Assembly (NCBI GenBank): GCA_014905825.1
Contig: JACGCN010000009.1
Location: forward strand, 1,426,001-1,490,000
Reading direction: 5' to 3'
DNA: 64,000 bases
From: Lyophyllum atratum
Lineage: Eukaryota; Basidiomycota; Agaricomycetes; Agaricales; Lyophyllaceae
Positions 22,570 to 33,615 of this stretch are shown piece after piece (within the stretch, counting starts at the first letter, position 1; every line of letters begins with the position of its first letter). A model generated the notes under the pieces. The model ran no database searches. It was not told where the DNA came from and saw only the letters and a list, made by a program, of their open reading frames with translations. Position numbers and translations under genes: made by a program.

Positions 22570-23239
22570 ACATGCTGGGGCTGGATGACTCCAGCAAGAT
22601 CGGCGTGACGCGTGGAAGGGCAGGATGTTCGCTTCACGTCCTGAGGTGGGTGGACTTTGTCTTTTCAGTCGACGCCGCTTTCTGCAACACGATCGTCGCT
22701 CCCTCTCCTCCTGCGCACTGGTCTGCGAAACCTGGCTCTCCATCGTGCGGCGTCGCACACTCCGCAAGATCACACTCAAAGCATGTAATCACCGCGCGTT
22801 TCTCGACTTGCTGCACAACTCTCCTGGATTTAAAGACAGTCTGCGAGCTTCCCTCCACACCGCCGTCTGTATCCACGACCTCGTCATGCTTCCTTGACGC
22901 CGACCCCCACCTCACAAACCTGAAGCAGCGTGTATCATGGATCCGTCCCATCCTCCAACGAACCGATTCAGCGAAGATCGAGGTGGTAGAATTCGGGATC
23001 AGCGTCTTCACAAATTTCGCGAATCTGGACGTTCTGAGATGGGAAGAGATGAGGAGGTTGTTTATGCAGCCGCAGTTTGCGGGGTTCCACGAGTATTGAA
23101 TTCAAGGTGGGGCATTGGGAGAAGGAGGTGACGCACTGGATGCAGGCGAGGCTTCCGCTTGAGCTCGTACAGCCCGCGTCTATTCGCGCCTCTCACATGC
23201 AGCCGATCAGAAGAGGAGGAGTCGACTTTGATTCTTAAA
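22570..23239 (+). pseudogene. Decayed tandem copy of the F-box gene
   Basis: 22660-22890 encodes a diverged F-box segment (RRSLSSCALVCETW, then RKITLKACNHRAFLDLLHNSPGF). It matches the gene upstream but is preceded by a piece resembling its tail (DLNMLGLDDSSK). After an internal deletion, 22965-23239 encodes a tail (AKIEVVEFGISVF, EEMRRLFMQPQFA, then after a frameshift WMQARLPLELVQPASI). Missing start, deletion and frameshift show it is not functional. Confidence 0.75.
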
Positions 23240-23309
23240 GCTCCGCATAGCGCGCCATCCGTGCAGGTACCTTCTTGCCTCCCTACAACACGCATCCTAA
23301 AGCCTGCCT

Positions 23310-23870
23310 ATCCTCCCGCAAAGTGCCTCTCTGAAGATCGAGACGGTGGAGTTGAAAATTTGGGACTTCCCGACACTCGAGGACCTTGCGTCCGCCGGCA
23401 TTGGAGGAGATTGGTAGCCTGGCCCGACTGGTCCTCGCCTCGAACACAGAGGAACATGCGAAAGCCCCCGGTAGATCCGCATCGTCGACGGCATAGGGAC
23501 CGCGGGGACGCCGACTCTGTAAAACAGCGTGCTGAGAAGTGCCATACATCCTGTCGTGAACCTTTGGGCGGTAGTCAGATGAAAGGTCGAGGTGGAGCTC
23601 CAGATCGCCCTAGAAATTATCAAGCGGTAGCTACGGGGTCACGATCTCCAGGGTTGACAAGAATAGAATGTAAGGTGTGCATTCAGGTGGTGCGGGAAAC
23701 CTTTGGGGTGCCCTGGATTCGGGACCGGGTTCCGCTCGCGTTGGGCTTCGCAGGATCACTCTTTTCTCGTCAGACCTCTGGGCTCACGTACGACATTGGT
23801 CGTGCTTTCCTGTGGGGCCGGACGCGAGAGAGTGCTGGCTACGTACCTCACCGTCGGCATACGTGATGAT
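23310..23870 (+). pseudogene. Further F-box tail fragment
   Basis: 23325-23415 reads SLKIETVELKIWDFPTLEDL in the same family position as the tail of the F-box gene, then stops. The following sequence to about 23870 has short frames with no clear match. This is a second, more decayed tail copy. Confidence 0.5.
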
Positions 23871-23879
23871 GTCCAGTTT

Positions 23880-24750
23880 CCCATGTCCTAATTAATATAT
23901 TATATAAGGAGCAGTCAACGTGCGGCGTCACCAAATGGAGCTCTATGCATTCTTGGACGTGGTCTTTGAACTTTGTGATCTTCATGTGATCTACCATCTC
24001 CTCCGATTGCGGCAGCGGGGTGTTGTCAGCGCATCAGGAAGTTACGTCATGTCCGAACTGGTCGTTGAAAACTTTAAACATCGAGAAGTGCAGGGCCGCG
24101 TTCACCGGCGACCGCCTTCAAGTTCGCCCTGGTTTCTAGTCGCAACTGAGGTTGCTGGTGAGCGACCTGCGCGGTACGCTTAACATTATCCAACAGTATC
24201 AGAAGTTAGAACAGTACTCAGCGTAGAGTATGTATGAATGTTGGAGGATAACAAAAAATAGCTCATCTGATGTCAATCAGGGCTGTCGGTGTCGACGATT
24301 CAGATGAACAAGCTGGATTCCATGTACGGCGCTAGTTTAAAACCAGTAAATTAGACATGAAACCAATGTCCTTAGAAGGACAAAGCAAGAGCCATTCACG
24401 GCGACGAACGAGCGCCAACATGAGGAGAGTCCGTCAGGGCAGCACTGATTTAGGGCTGGCCGTGGGGACTTGCGCCAGGACGTTGGGCTTCTCTTGCCTG
24501 ATGCAGCGGATTTGAGTCTTGTCCGTCACCAATGGCGTTGTGCTTCGAATTCTTATGGAACCCTTCTTTGCTCGCGTGGATGTGCCCTGGCGCCCGCAAA
24601 AAAAGCCCATAAGTATTAGTCTACCTCATTCCACCGTCCTCATCATTCTCGCCGCTCTCGTCCTGTCACCCGTTCTCCTCTCATTCCCCTCTCCAAACCC
24701 CCCTCTCTCGTAAATCTGTGTCAAACAGACGGACATCTTCACTGCTGTCC
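23880..24750. other. Intergenic before the P450 gene
   Basis: I see no supported gene. An AT-rich stretch lies near 23890-23910. 24620-24720 is a pyrimidine-rich leader upstream of the P450 start. Confidence 0.5.
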
Positions 24751-26953
24751 ATGTCGCCTCCGATTCTCCTAACAGCCGGCCTCGCCAGTATTCCTGTCGC
24801 TCTTTTTATCTGGTTCCGGAAGCCTAAAGCTTCCACGGCATCTTTGCCACCTGGTCCGAAGCCTGTGCCCGTGTTGGGTAATGTAAGAGACCTCACGGCT
24901 AAGGAACTCTGGTTACCTGCTGCCGAGTGGGCGAAACAGTATGGTGAGAGGCAGAAGCACCGGTCCCATGAAGTCGCCAACTCAGTTCTGTATAGGTGAC
25001 GTCGTGTATCTGCATGTCTTGGGAATCGGGCTGGTGTTCTTGAATAGCCCCGAAGCCGCCCTGGAGTTACTGGACAAGCGTGGTTCGATTTATTCCGACA
25101 AACCATCGTTAATGATGGCGGGAGAACTGTGAGTCTCGACAGCCAATCATCCCAGCGTTATTTGACCGTTCCCATCCAGATGTGGCTGCAAAAACATGGT
25201 ACGCCTCCCATCGCGTTGCGCACAACGATTGACTAACCTTCGACTGTGATTCGTCGCAGGTCGCTTTCACAGGGTACAACGACCAATCGAAACGCCAGCG
25301 CAGACTCATCCACAAAGCCTTCGGACTCCCGGTCATCCCTTCCTACCACCCCCTTATCCAAAGCGAAACCTACGACTTTCTCCGAAGACTCGTCATCTCA
25401 CCCGCGGATTACGTCGCCCACACGCGCAGGTACGCCGGGGGCCTCACCCTGAAGGTCGTATACGGCTACGAACCCCAATCGCACGACGACAAGTTCCTCA
25501 GTCTAGCCGAAGAGTGCGTCAACCTCCTCTCCAATCAAATCGCATCCGGCGGTGGACTCTGGCCCGTCGACATCTTCCCGTCTCTGCAGTACCTACCCAC
25601 CTGGGCTCCTGGCGCGGGTTTCAAAGTTAAAGCCAAGCAGTGGAAGGCCAAGATGGAAGAGTTCGTGGATAAACCGTATGAGTTCGTTAAGAATAGCATC
25701 GTAAGCCCGGCTAAACATATCACCTTCGCGACTTCTGCTGAGCATGCGTCATTCGTGTCGATAGAAGTCCGGCACTTATAAGCCCTCCTTCTGTTCGACC
25801 TTGCTGGAAGATGAGAACAAGACTACCGATGAATTTGAATTCGATCTGAAATGGACTGCGAATTCCATGTACTCGGCCAGCATGGACACCGTGAGTCCGC
25901 TTCTAAGGATATCTGCACCCGAGCCCAAAGTGACGATCTTTTCTTAGACTATGACAACGGTTTCACACTTCCTGCTCGCTATGTTGGCACACCCCGAAGC
26001 ACTCGCCAAAGCCCAGAAAGAAATCGATGCGGTCGTTGGCTCAGATCGTCTTCCTACCTTCGCGGACAGGCCTAACTTGCCCTATGGTTCGTCATTCCTC
26101 GCTCTAAATACCGCAGGCGACTGACGTGCAATCACAGTCGAGGCTGTTTTGAACGAGACTCTGCGTTGGGGTGTCCCTGTACCTCTGAGTAAGCCATACC
26201 TCTACGTAGGAGAGAAGTTACCAGTCGACTGATGCTGGACTTCAAGGTCTACCACATAGGCTGATGGAAGACGACGTGTACAAGAATATGCACATCCCTA
26301 AAGGATCTCTCGTGAGTTCCTACCGCGCTATAGAAGTCTGTCAGGGTATTTACTCGCCTGTTCAATCTTCTTCAGGTCTTCGGTAATACCTGGTCAGTCT
26401 CCATGCCCTACCTCCCCCCTGAAACACTTCCTCAACTTCTTCCTCCCACACAGGGCCATCCTTCGCGACGAGCGCATCTACGCCAACCCCTCGGCCTTCA
26501 TCCCAGAGCGCTTCCTAGAAAAAGTGGACCCTGCGACTGAGAGGCGCAGAGATCCCCGCAACTATGTGTTCGGCTTCGGCCGGAGGTCAGCGCCCACACT
26601 TCTCGTAATCGCTAACGCCGAAGCTCACATGTTCGCAGAAAATGCCCGGGGATGAACCTGGTGGAATCCTCCATCTGGCTGCTCATGAGCTCGATGATCG
26701 CTACCCTGGATATTACGAAAGCTGTGGACGAGGCTGGGAACGTCGTGGAACCCAAAGTCGATTTTGAGAACCCTATCTTCAGGTTAGTCGGCGGCCCTTG
26801 TGTCCATCTTTTAATGGGGTGTGCTCATCGTGATCGTGCTTTTTTCTTTTGCCTTGCGTTGCCTGCAGGATACCGAATCCCTTTAAATGCGACATCCGAC
26901 CTAGGTCTGAACAGGCGCTGAAGGTTATCCAGCAGTCGGAATGGGCGATGTGA
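24751..26953 (+). CDS. Cytochrome P450 monooxygenase, 12 exons
   Basis: Exons are 24751-24943, 24996-25128, 25180-25198, 25260-25700, 25765-25890, 25948-26086, 26138-26188, 26247-26311, 26376-26392, 26454-26585, 26639-26782 and 26869-26953; they encode 514 residues. Residues 1-25 form an N-terminal membrane anchor followed by the hinge LPPGPKPVPVLGN. The I-helix reads SASMDTTMTT, with Ser where Gly is usual. The K-helix is NETLR, the PERF motif is IPERF, and the heme loop is FGFGRRKCPG with the Cys ligand. All key residues are present. It should be a class II ER-bound enzyme using NADPH-P450 reductase. It resembles fungal multi-substrate or secondary-metabolism P450s (CYP620/CYP64-like or CYP5144-like); the substrate is unknown. 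Two mini-exons (19 and 17 bases) occur. The last exon is repeated twice downstream. Confidence 0.93.
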
Positions 26954-27340
26954 ACTTGACTCGACGGCCGATGTCGTTTCTTTATGTTTTTTTTCCGTCG
27001 TGTCATGTTTTCCAAGTTTTTTCTCTCTCTCTGCAAGATACAAGATACCAGCTCGCGGCTTTAATGCATGTCTGTGTTTTCCGTTTTTCGCCCTGCATGT
27101 TGTCTGTTTGCATAGTGTTGTTTTGCATTGCTCCCGAAATGAATATCTCTCCCACTGCACACACATACCAATCGTAAGCGTTGAGAAATCCGATGTTTTG
27201 CCGGAGGTGGAAGAAAACATGTCTCGTTACCGATCGGCCATGGTGTGATGAATATGTAGTCGGTGGCCCTTCCCTTCCTAACTGTCAATCTTTTGATGAA
27301 GTGTGCTCGTCGTGATTGTTTTTTTTTTTTTGGACTGCAG

Positions 27341-27435
27341 GCTACTAGATCCTTTCAAGTGCGACCGACATCCTACCTAGGTGTGAACAGGCCTTGAAGG
27401 TTATCCAGCAGTCGGAATGGGCGATGTGAACTTGA
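27341..27435 (+). pseudogene. Second copy of P450 terminal exon, frame broken
   Basis: An acceptor GGACTGCAG is kept, but a one-base change after FKCD shifts the frame and gives an early stop within about a dozen codons. The remaining sequence still matches ALKVIQQSEWAM of the real exon in another frame. If used as an alternative exon it would give a shortened tail. Confidence 0.7.
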
Positions 27436-27781
27436 ATCGACCGCTTATTTTTCCCCCCCCCATCGTGTCATTGTTTTCATGTTTTTCTTTTTCTTCTCTC
27501 TGCAAGATACAAGCTACCAGCTCGCGGCTTTAATGCATGTCTGTGTTTCCCGTTTTTCGCCCTGCATGTTGTCTATTTGCATAGTGTTGTTTTGCATTGC
27601 TCCCGGAATCAATCTCTCTCCCACTGTACACGCGTATCGTAAGCGCTGCGAAGTCCGATGTTTTGCCGGAGGTGGAAGAAAATATTTCTTGTAAGTTGAC
27701 ATCCATGGTGTGATGAACCCTTTATGTCAATCTTTTGATGAAGTGTGCTCGTCGTGATCGTACTTTTTTTTTGGACTGCAG

Positions 27782-27989
27782 GATACCAACTCCCTTCAAG
27801 TGCGACATCGGACCTAGGTCTGAACAAGCTTCGAACGTCATTCAGCAGTTGGAATGGGCGATGAAAAGAACTTTCCTCATCTTTTTTCAATGTGTCAAAA
27901 GTTTTACCTCTGCAAGATATCGGCTCGCAACTCTGAGTCTAATGTATGTAGATCTATGCTTCCGCACCGCATGTTGTCCATTTGCATAG
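27782..27989 (+). other. Third copy of P450 terminal exon, frame open
   Basis: An acceptor GGACTGCAG is followed by an open frame that begins IPTPFKCDIGPRSEQA and continues past the usual stop (EWAM then KRT) to 27989. The phase is the same as the genuine last exon. It could be an alternative last exon giving a P450 about 40 residues longer at the C-terminus, or an inert copy. There is no direct evidence of use. Confidence 0.45.
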
Positions 27990-28110
27990 TCTTCAAGGTT
28001 GTAATCTGCATCGCCCCCGACATAGATCTCTCTTCCCTACACGCATATTGTCGCCGTTACGAAATCCGAAGTTCTACCAGAGGTCGAAAAACACATACCC
28101 GCTACTTTAG

Positions 28111-29209
28111 TAGTGGGTTTCTGGTCGTCAGCACTGTTTTGGCCACTAAACGCCGCCAACGAATCGGTGTTGTGACCGTGGGCATTTTTTAAGACGCATG
28201 TGCCTACACCGTATAAAAATACATTCACTTGAGCCCACCCTGAGTTGAATCGTCAACTACATACACCCGCGTCTCGAGATCGAATCATCTGCTTTGCCGC
28301 CGAAAAGTAGCGGGCGCTGCGGCGGAACGGCGCCCTAGGGTGTTATGTCCTATAGGCTGTCACCCATGGTTGTGATGAACGATGTCAAGAAAAGATCACG
28401 CCCTATCACCCCCTCCCTTCTTTTTACCCACCTGGAGCTCCCGTCACCTCCACCCCCTCCCTCTTTTAGTTCCAAGCCGCATCTTTCTGGAAAATCTCGT
28501 CTGTCTTTGGGATCGCATTTCTCAGGCGGTACCGACAAAACCCCTCAAAACCCCTCTGGCCGTCGGCTGGTGTTGCCTGATAAGATGATAGATCGGTAGC
28601 GTATGTCGGTATGTTCCTTGGCTCGGTCACTAGTCGCCTCGCTTATCCCTGGGGTCCTCCGGAAAATCTGGGGTCAGAATCGAACATTCCCCCGGTCGTC
28701 TTCAACGACATCCACTTCAATGGAGCCCGTCATCGGCCACCTTGAGAAACAGGTCCGACAATAAGAATAGAACATGAATGAACCTGGTCCTGGGCGTACT
28801 AGTAAAGCATCCTCAACTCACTTTGGGGAATTAAGCTTTTGTTGGGCCGGCGATATACCCTTGACGTTTGATCCTATTGGAGTGATCCCGGCGCTCGGCA
28901 TGCCCAGATTAATGCATTCTTCATTGATGGTTGGTCCGCCTAGATACCTTAACCCCTTTCACATCAATTATCATCGTTATATCTCGCAAGGTCCCGAAGG
29001 AACAGCGTGTGTCGCACACACAATTCTCTTCCTCCGCCTGCTTCACGGGAAGCCGCGCTCGTGGAAAATAAAACGCCTCTCAGGGGATCCCAGGAAAGGA
29101 AGGGGTATATTAATACCAGCTGACAGAATCGTGTAGCTTTCTTGGAACACCCCCGCGTCGTCTCTGAATTCCTCCCTCGCCCCGCGCTCTTCGCTCTTCC
29201 TTGAACACG
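28111..29209. other. Intergenic
   Basis: The only frames are short and unconvincing. A G+C-rich palindrome-like segment lies near 28290-28335 (GCCGCCG ... GCGGCGGAACGGCGCC). I see no gene. Confidence 0.5.
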
Positions 29210-31232
29210 ATGTCGCTGCCTCCGCCTTCGGGTTCCCCTCCACCTATGGCTCTCCCGGCCTTCGATAATACGCTTGGGGCGCTTCTCATCGGCGGGTTGT
29301 TATCCATGGTGTATGTGTATCTTTTCGGGGGTTAGGAGCGCGCGTTTGACTTACGATTGGGTTGATATACAAGCTTGTGGGGGGTAACATGCGTGCAGAC
29401 GTTTACGTTTTTCACGCGTAAGTCTAGGGATCGTCCTACATTCAAACTCATGGTGCGTCCACTGTTTCTCTGTATACCGCCGGCACTGATTTTTTTTTGG
29501 GCGGTGATAGATCGCGTTCCTTTGGTGAGTGACCTTGATCAGCCATCACCCTCTGGAAACATCAGCCTGATTGGGATGAAGGGTTCTGGACACGTTCGAT
29601 TCGGCGTTGAACGGGCACATTCTTTATTTTTACCTTGTCACGAATTATCTCAACCCTGTTGCTATTGGGACACCCACCTGGTACGCGTTGGCCGACTCTT
29701 TCTCGTGTGTTCACTACTGATCGATATATGTGATGTAGGAGCGTTATTGTAAGTCTTAAATCCAATCGCACCATGAAGTTTTTGTGAACGTCATTCAAGA
29801 TTCATGTCGCGATCACGGTTCGTCCTCTTCTTATTCTGACTGGGCGCATATAGCTGATAATGCTTGTCTTCTGCTAGTCAATATCCGATTTTATCATCCG
29901 TAGCATGTTCGCACATCGCTTCTATCGATGTAAGTGGCATGTATCCTGCTCATGCCTGGTATCTAAGCCATCCTCGGGGTTATAGTGAGCAAGGGGAATT
30001 ATATCGTGACGGGATGGATCGTGAGTATATCATCCAGCTACACATCCTGGCGCGCGTGCTCAAGCTTATTTCCAGATGGCAGTATCAATGACGGATCTTG
30101 GTAGGCCCCCTACCGTCATTCCTTTGGCCCTTCTAACTGTTCACATGATGTTCCCCGCAGTCTGTGGAATTGGTACGTCCCTTGAACTTTCGCGTGGACG
30201 TGCAAGTATACTTATGATGCTCCATGGTAGTCATCACCGCCAAAGCGTTCGTCGCCCTAACAACACTACTCGCACCCCTCTAACATCAATTAACAGTTTC
30301 GGCATCGTCTCCTACCTCGAGCTCGACAAACTCTCGGTGTGCCTTTTTCATTATCCCCCACATTTCCAAGTGGCTAATTTCCTTTTAGAGCCTGTTGTAC
30401 CTCAACTTCGCTGCCGGCACCACAAGCGATCTCAGCGTCGCCCTGGCTCTGTCTTGGTTGCTCATAAAATCAAGGACAGGCTTCCGGAGGTATGTGCGCT
30501 CCATTCCATGATCAATCACGGCATACTCACAGAGGGCTGGAAGGACCGACACCCTCATCAACGTCCTCATGATGTACACCGTGAATACCGGGCTCATCGT
30601 CGGGTGAGTGGAGGCCGCGCTGAAAGACGGCGTATATGCTCCGGGATCTCATGGTATTCCCATTTGTAGCATTGATGCGGCGCTTGGGATGATCACGTAC
30701 ATCGTGATGCCTAGTAACTTTGTCTTCCTCGGTATGTCCGATCCATCCTTTCCTTCGTTGATTCAACTTTGCTCACGTCGAACCAGGATTCTACTTGCTC
30801 CTGAGTAAATGTAAGTTGTTATGCCTTCAAGGACGATATTTCGACCCTCACCATTCCCCCAGTGTACCTCAATTCGTACCTCGCGACGTGAGTCCCCCCG
30901 AATGTGTCATCAACGAGTCCGCGTAGCTAACAAACACCGTTTCACAGTCTGAACGCACGCGACGACCTGCGCGAAAGGGTCGACGACCCCGTCTCCATCC
31001 ACCTCTCGCAGATCTCAGGAACACGCCGCTACGACACCAACACCGTCACAACACAGCCCAACATTGCCGAGAAGGTGCGTTTCCCCTCCATCATCCCCCC
31101 ACGAATGTAGCATGTCCACTGACGGTGCGACCACAGGGAAGCCGGGCGGATACGATGGCGATATCGGTTAGGACGCTCGTCGAGAAGACCGAAGACGACT
31201 ATACGACATCGAGCCCCGCTAGGGCGTACTAA
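29210..31232 (+). CDS. DUF6534-type seven-helix membrane protein, many short exons
   Basis: About 330 residues assembled from roughly 15 exons, joined in frame from GT-AG sites. Landmarks are the start MSLPPPSGSP, first helix ALLIGGLLSMVLWGV, FLWVLDTFDSALNGHILYF, TSISDFIIRSMFAHRFYRL, the DUF6534 part FAAGTTSDLSVALALSW and RTDTLINVLMMYTVNTG, then YIVMPSNFVFLGFYLLLSK. The C-terminus is hydrophilic. The pattern (N-out, seven helices, DUF6534 as the last three) is a large agaricomycete family of plasma or internal membrane proteins of unknown role, GPCR-like in topology only. One intron (near 30255-30300) uses a GTTCGT donor to keep frame. Exact exon edges should be read as a model. Confidence 0.8.
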
Positions 31233-31837
31233 TTCTCCTCGATCTCACAGGCAGGCAGTCCGGAGCTGGAGTCCCGAGATCTGTTATATCTTTATTTGTA
31301 TTATTCCGGGAACCTAGGCTCTGCGAGCGGTTGGCTCGGGAAAAAAGGTGCACTGCGCACCGTTACGTTAATGCGCCTCCGGGGTTGGGGGTTTCGTGGC
31401 CGCAGAACCGCGAAACCATCTAGAGGCTATACCCTTGCGTCTTTGGGGTGGATTAGGATTATAGGAATTGAGTACAGCTTCTCGTGTGTGTTCTTGTATT
31501 CGTGTTATAACATTGCTTTCGATGACTCCCAATGGCCAAAGCCGTCTAGAGCTAAATCGTGACCTCCACAGGATCCCCGAGGTTTAAGCTGTGGCTGACA
31601 GTTACATGGAATCAAGGATATGTGGAGTATGGTGTGGTGTAATCGCTCGTACTACCGAGCGAAAGTCAAGCAATTCTTGCCTCTGCAGTGGAAAAACACA
31701 ACTCCCCAAACCCCGACGTCATCGCCAAAAACGGCACCTCCACCAACTGCCCCATGTCATGCCTGACTAACTCCTCCCCCCTTCCCATGCTGCTTTATCC
31801 CACCCAGCCTCTGATACCCACATAGCATCCTTATACC
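31233..31837. other. Intergenic
   Basis: 3' flank of the DUF6534 gene and 5' flank of Atg27. A short Val/Cys-rich frame at 31296-31562 looks random. Nothing else is supported. Confidence 0.5.
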
Positions 31838-33255
31838 ATGCTCCCCCATCACCCACGACTCTGGACGCCTCTATTCCTCCTCCTCACCGCAGTCGCCGAT
31901 GCAACGACCCTCACGCACGAATTTCCGGAGAACTCTGATTTACTCGATGGATGTCGTTTTAGCCTAGGGAGGCAGATGTACGATCTGTGCCCTCTCATGC
32001 TGGAGAAGGAGACGAGGGAGGTGAGGGGAACAGCGTGGGTGTCGGATGAGGGTGTGGGCTCGAGCCGTGTCTATAGCTTCACTTTCGGCGGGGTGCGCTA
32101 TGATCGGAAGGTACGTCGCTGTCCCACTATCTCTGTCTGGATGTATCTGACTTCGGAGGAAGTGTCCTGAAGGAACTTGGGTATGCATGAGTGGTGCGTC
32201 GATACCTGCCCTGGGGAGCAGCGAAATAAATTTCTGACTGCCTAACCAGAAACTCGAGGTTCCGAAAATCCGGCTTCAGAAACGGTCAGCTATACCCCGA
32301 TCGCGGGCAGACTACGGAACCAATCCCCTTTGGTCGATGAGGGCGTCAACGCTATAGCCTCGATTTTCGATGATACCCACCACCGTAAGTAACTCTCCCC
32401 AATATTCACTCGGGTCATTGGCATCAACCCCAGATCAGCAACCCCAGCTCTCAACCTCTTCCTAATCGGAGCCGTCCACGAGGATAAACGTCGCTACGCC
32501 CGCATCGAATTCATTTGCGATCCCGAATCTCAGGTGCGCAGCTTCCCAGCCGTATGCCATCGGTGTATTGTATACCAACACAGCGATGTATAAAGTCTAC
32601 CGAACCCTCATTCATCAGCGAAACACTCGGAGTCCACTCCTTCACCTGGACCACAAGATACGGATGCCCAATCCTTAATCCCAACGTAAGCCCAAAACCC
32701 AAATTCGCCCCGCATACCCTCGACGAGGCCCCGAACGACGCACCCCCGAACTCCGATTCCGACGATGAAGGCGAGCAAGACCTGCTCGACCCAAAGGTCC
32801 CGCGGGAGGTCCCGCGCCGGTGGGTCGCCTTCGTCCTCCTTTCCACTGGGTAAGTAAGCTCTCTCCCCCCCTTTCTATCCCCACCACACCAACCACCTTC
32901 CCTTTTTAACACCCCCATTTACGATTTCAGGACCCTCCTAATAACCATCACCCTCCTCCTCTTCTCCCCGCACACCCGCTCCCTCCTCTCCTCGCACCTC
33001 AAATCCATCGCAACCCGCATCCCCCGGCCTTTCCAGTTCCAGTTCCGGGCGGGTGAGAACAGGCTCGTAAGGTGGGCGCAGGAGGATATGGCGCTGGGGG
33101 AGCTGGATGGGGAGGTGGATGTTATGGTGAATGGGGGCGGTGGGGATGGGGAGTGGGATGGGGAGGGCGTGGATGAGTATATACCGCTGAAGAGTGGTAA
33201 GACGAGGGGTGGGAAGAGGGATTATGGGAGTGCGCGGGGTGCCCTGTTTCGGTAA
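31838..33255 (+). CDS. atg27: Autophagy-related protein 27 (Atg27)
   Basis: Exons are 31838-32110, 32163-32190, 32250-32384, 32448-32533, 32596-32849 and 32931-33255, encoding 366 residues. It has a signal peptide (LFLLLTAVADA). The luminal domain is of the mannose-6-phosphate receptor homology type: LLDGCRFSLGRQMYDLCPL, KCPEGTWVCM, VSYTPIAG, IEFICDPES and WTTRYGCPIL, with Cys positions expected for disulfides. There is one membrane segment (VAFVLLSTGTLLITITLLLF), then a cytosolic tail with YIPLK, a possible tyrosine sorting signal. Atg27 cycles between Golgi, endosome and vacuole and supports Atg9 vesicle formation. An acidic insert (SDSDDEGEQDLLD) lies before the membrane segment. The third intron has a GTGGTG donor. 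Confidence 0.85.
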
Positions 33256-33615
33256 AGTGATCGTGGTGGCATCGATTGTCGCTTTCGGTTGTATTTTATG
33301 CTGGGTGGTGGAGATGTGAACCCTGTTCGTTCGTTGTAATCGTGATCGCTGTTGATCGCCGTAGATATTACTTTGTACTGATTCTGTACTGTATTCGGCC
33401 GCCATTGAAATGAATTTTGATTCCGGCCTGTGTTTTGATCGAGGAAGGAAGGAGACATGGAGAATCGCTCAATGCACGAGTACCAACCGCACTCTCCCCG
33501 GGATCCTTCCTTTTCTGCGGCGACACCTTCAAATCAATCCCCTTCAACTGTGAAAAATACGGCCACGCTGCAGAGTGTACCAACACTGGCGCTTTCGTAC
33601 GTTCTCTGTCCGCGT

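Larger units (their letters stand above)
26800..28110 (+). repeat. Three tandem copies of the P450 last exon and 3' flank
   Basis: Unit 1 (about 26800-27265) contains the true last exon. Units 2 (27266-27725) and 3 (27726-28110) repeat the end of the preceding intron (GTGCTCGTCGTGAT, a T-run, GGACTGCAG), the exon and the flank. Shared flank landmarks include CTGCAAGATA, CATGTTGTC-TTTGCATAG and a GAGGTSGAAGAAAA-type segment. The copies have diverged by substitutions and small indels. Confidence 0.85.

Noticed and set aside
24751..26953. P450 as a pseudogene because of its short interrupted frames
   Set aside because: All twelve exons join with GT-AG sites, total length is a multiple of three, and the ExxR, PERF and heme-Cys motifs are present.
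27300..27330. T-runs near 27330 and 27770 as retroelement poly-A/T tails
   Set aside because: They sit just before the exon acceptors in each tandem unit and are the polypyrimidine tracts of the duplicated intron, only lengthened.
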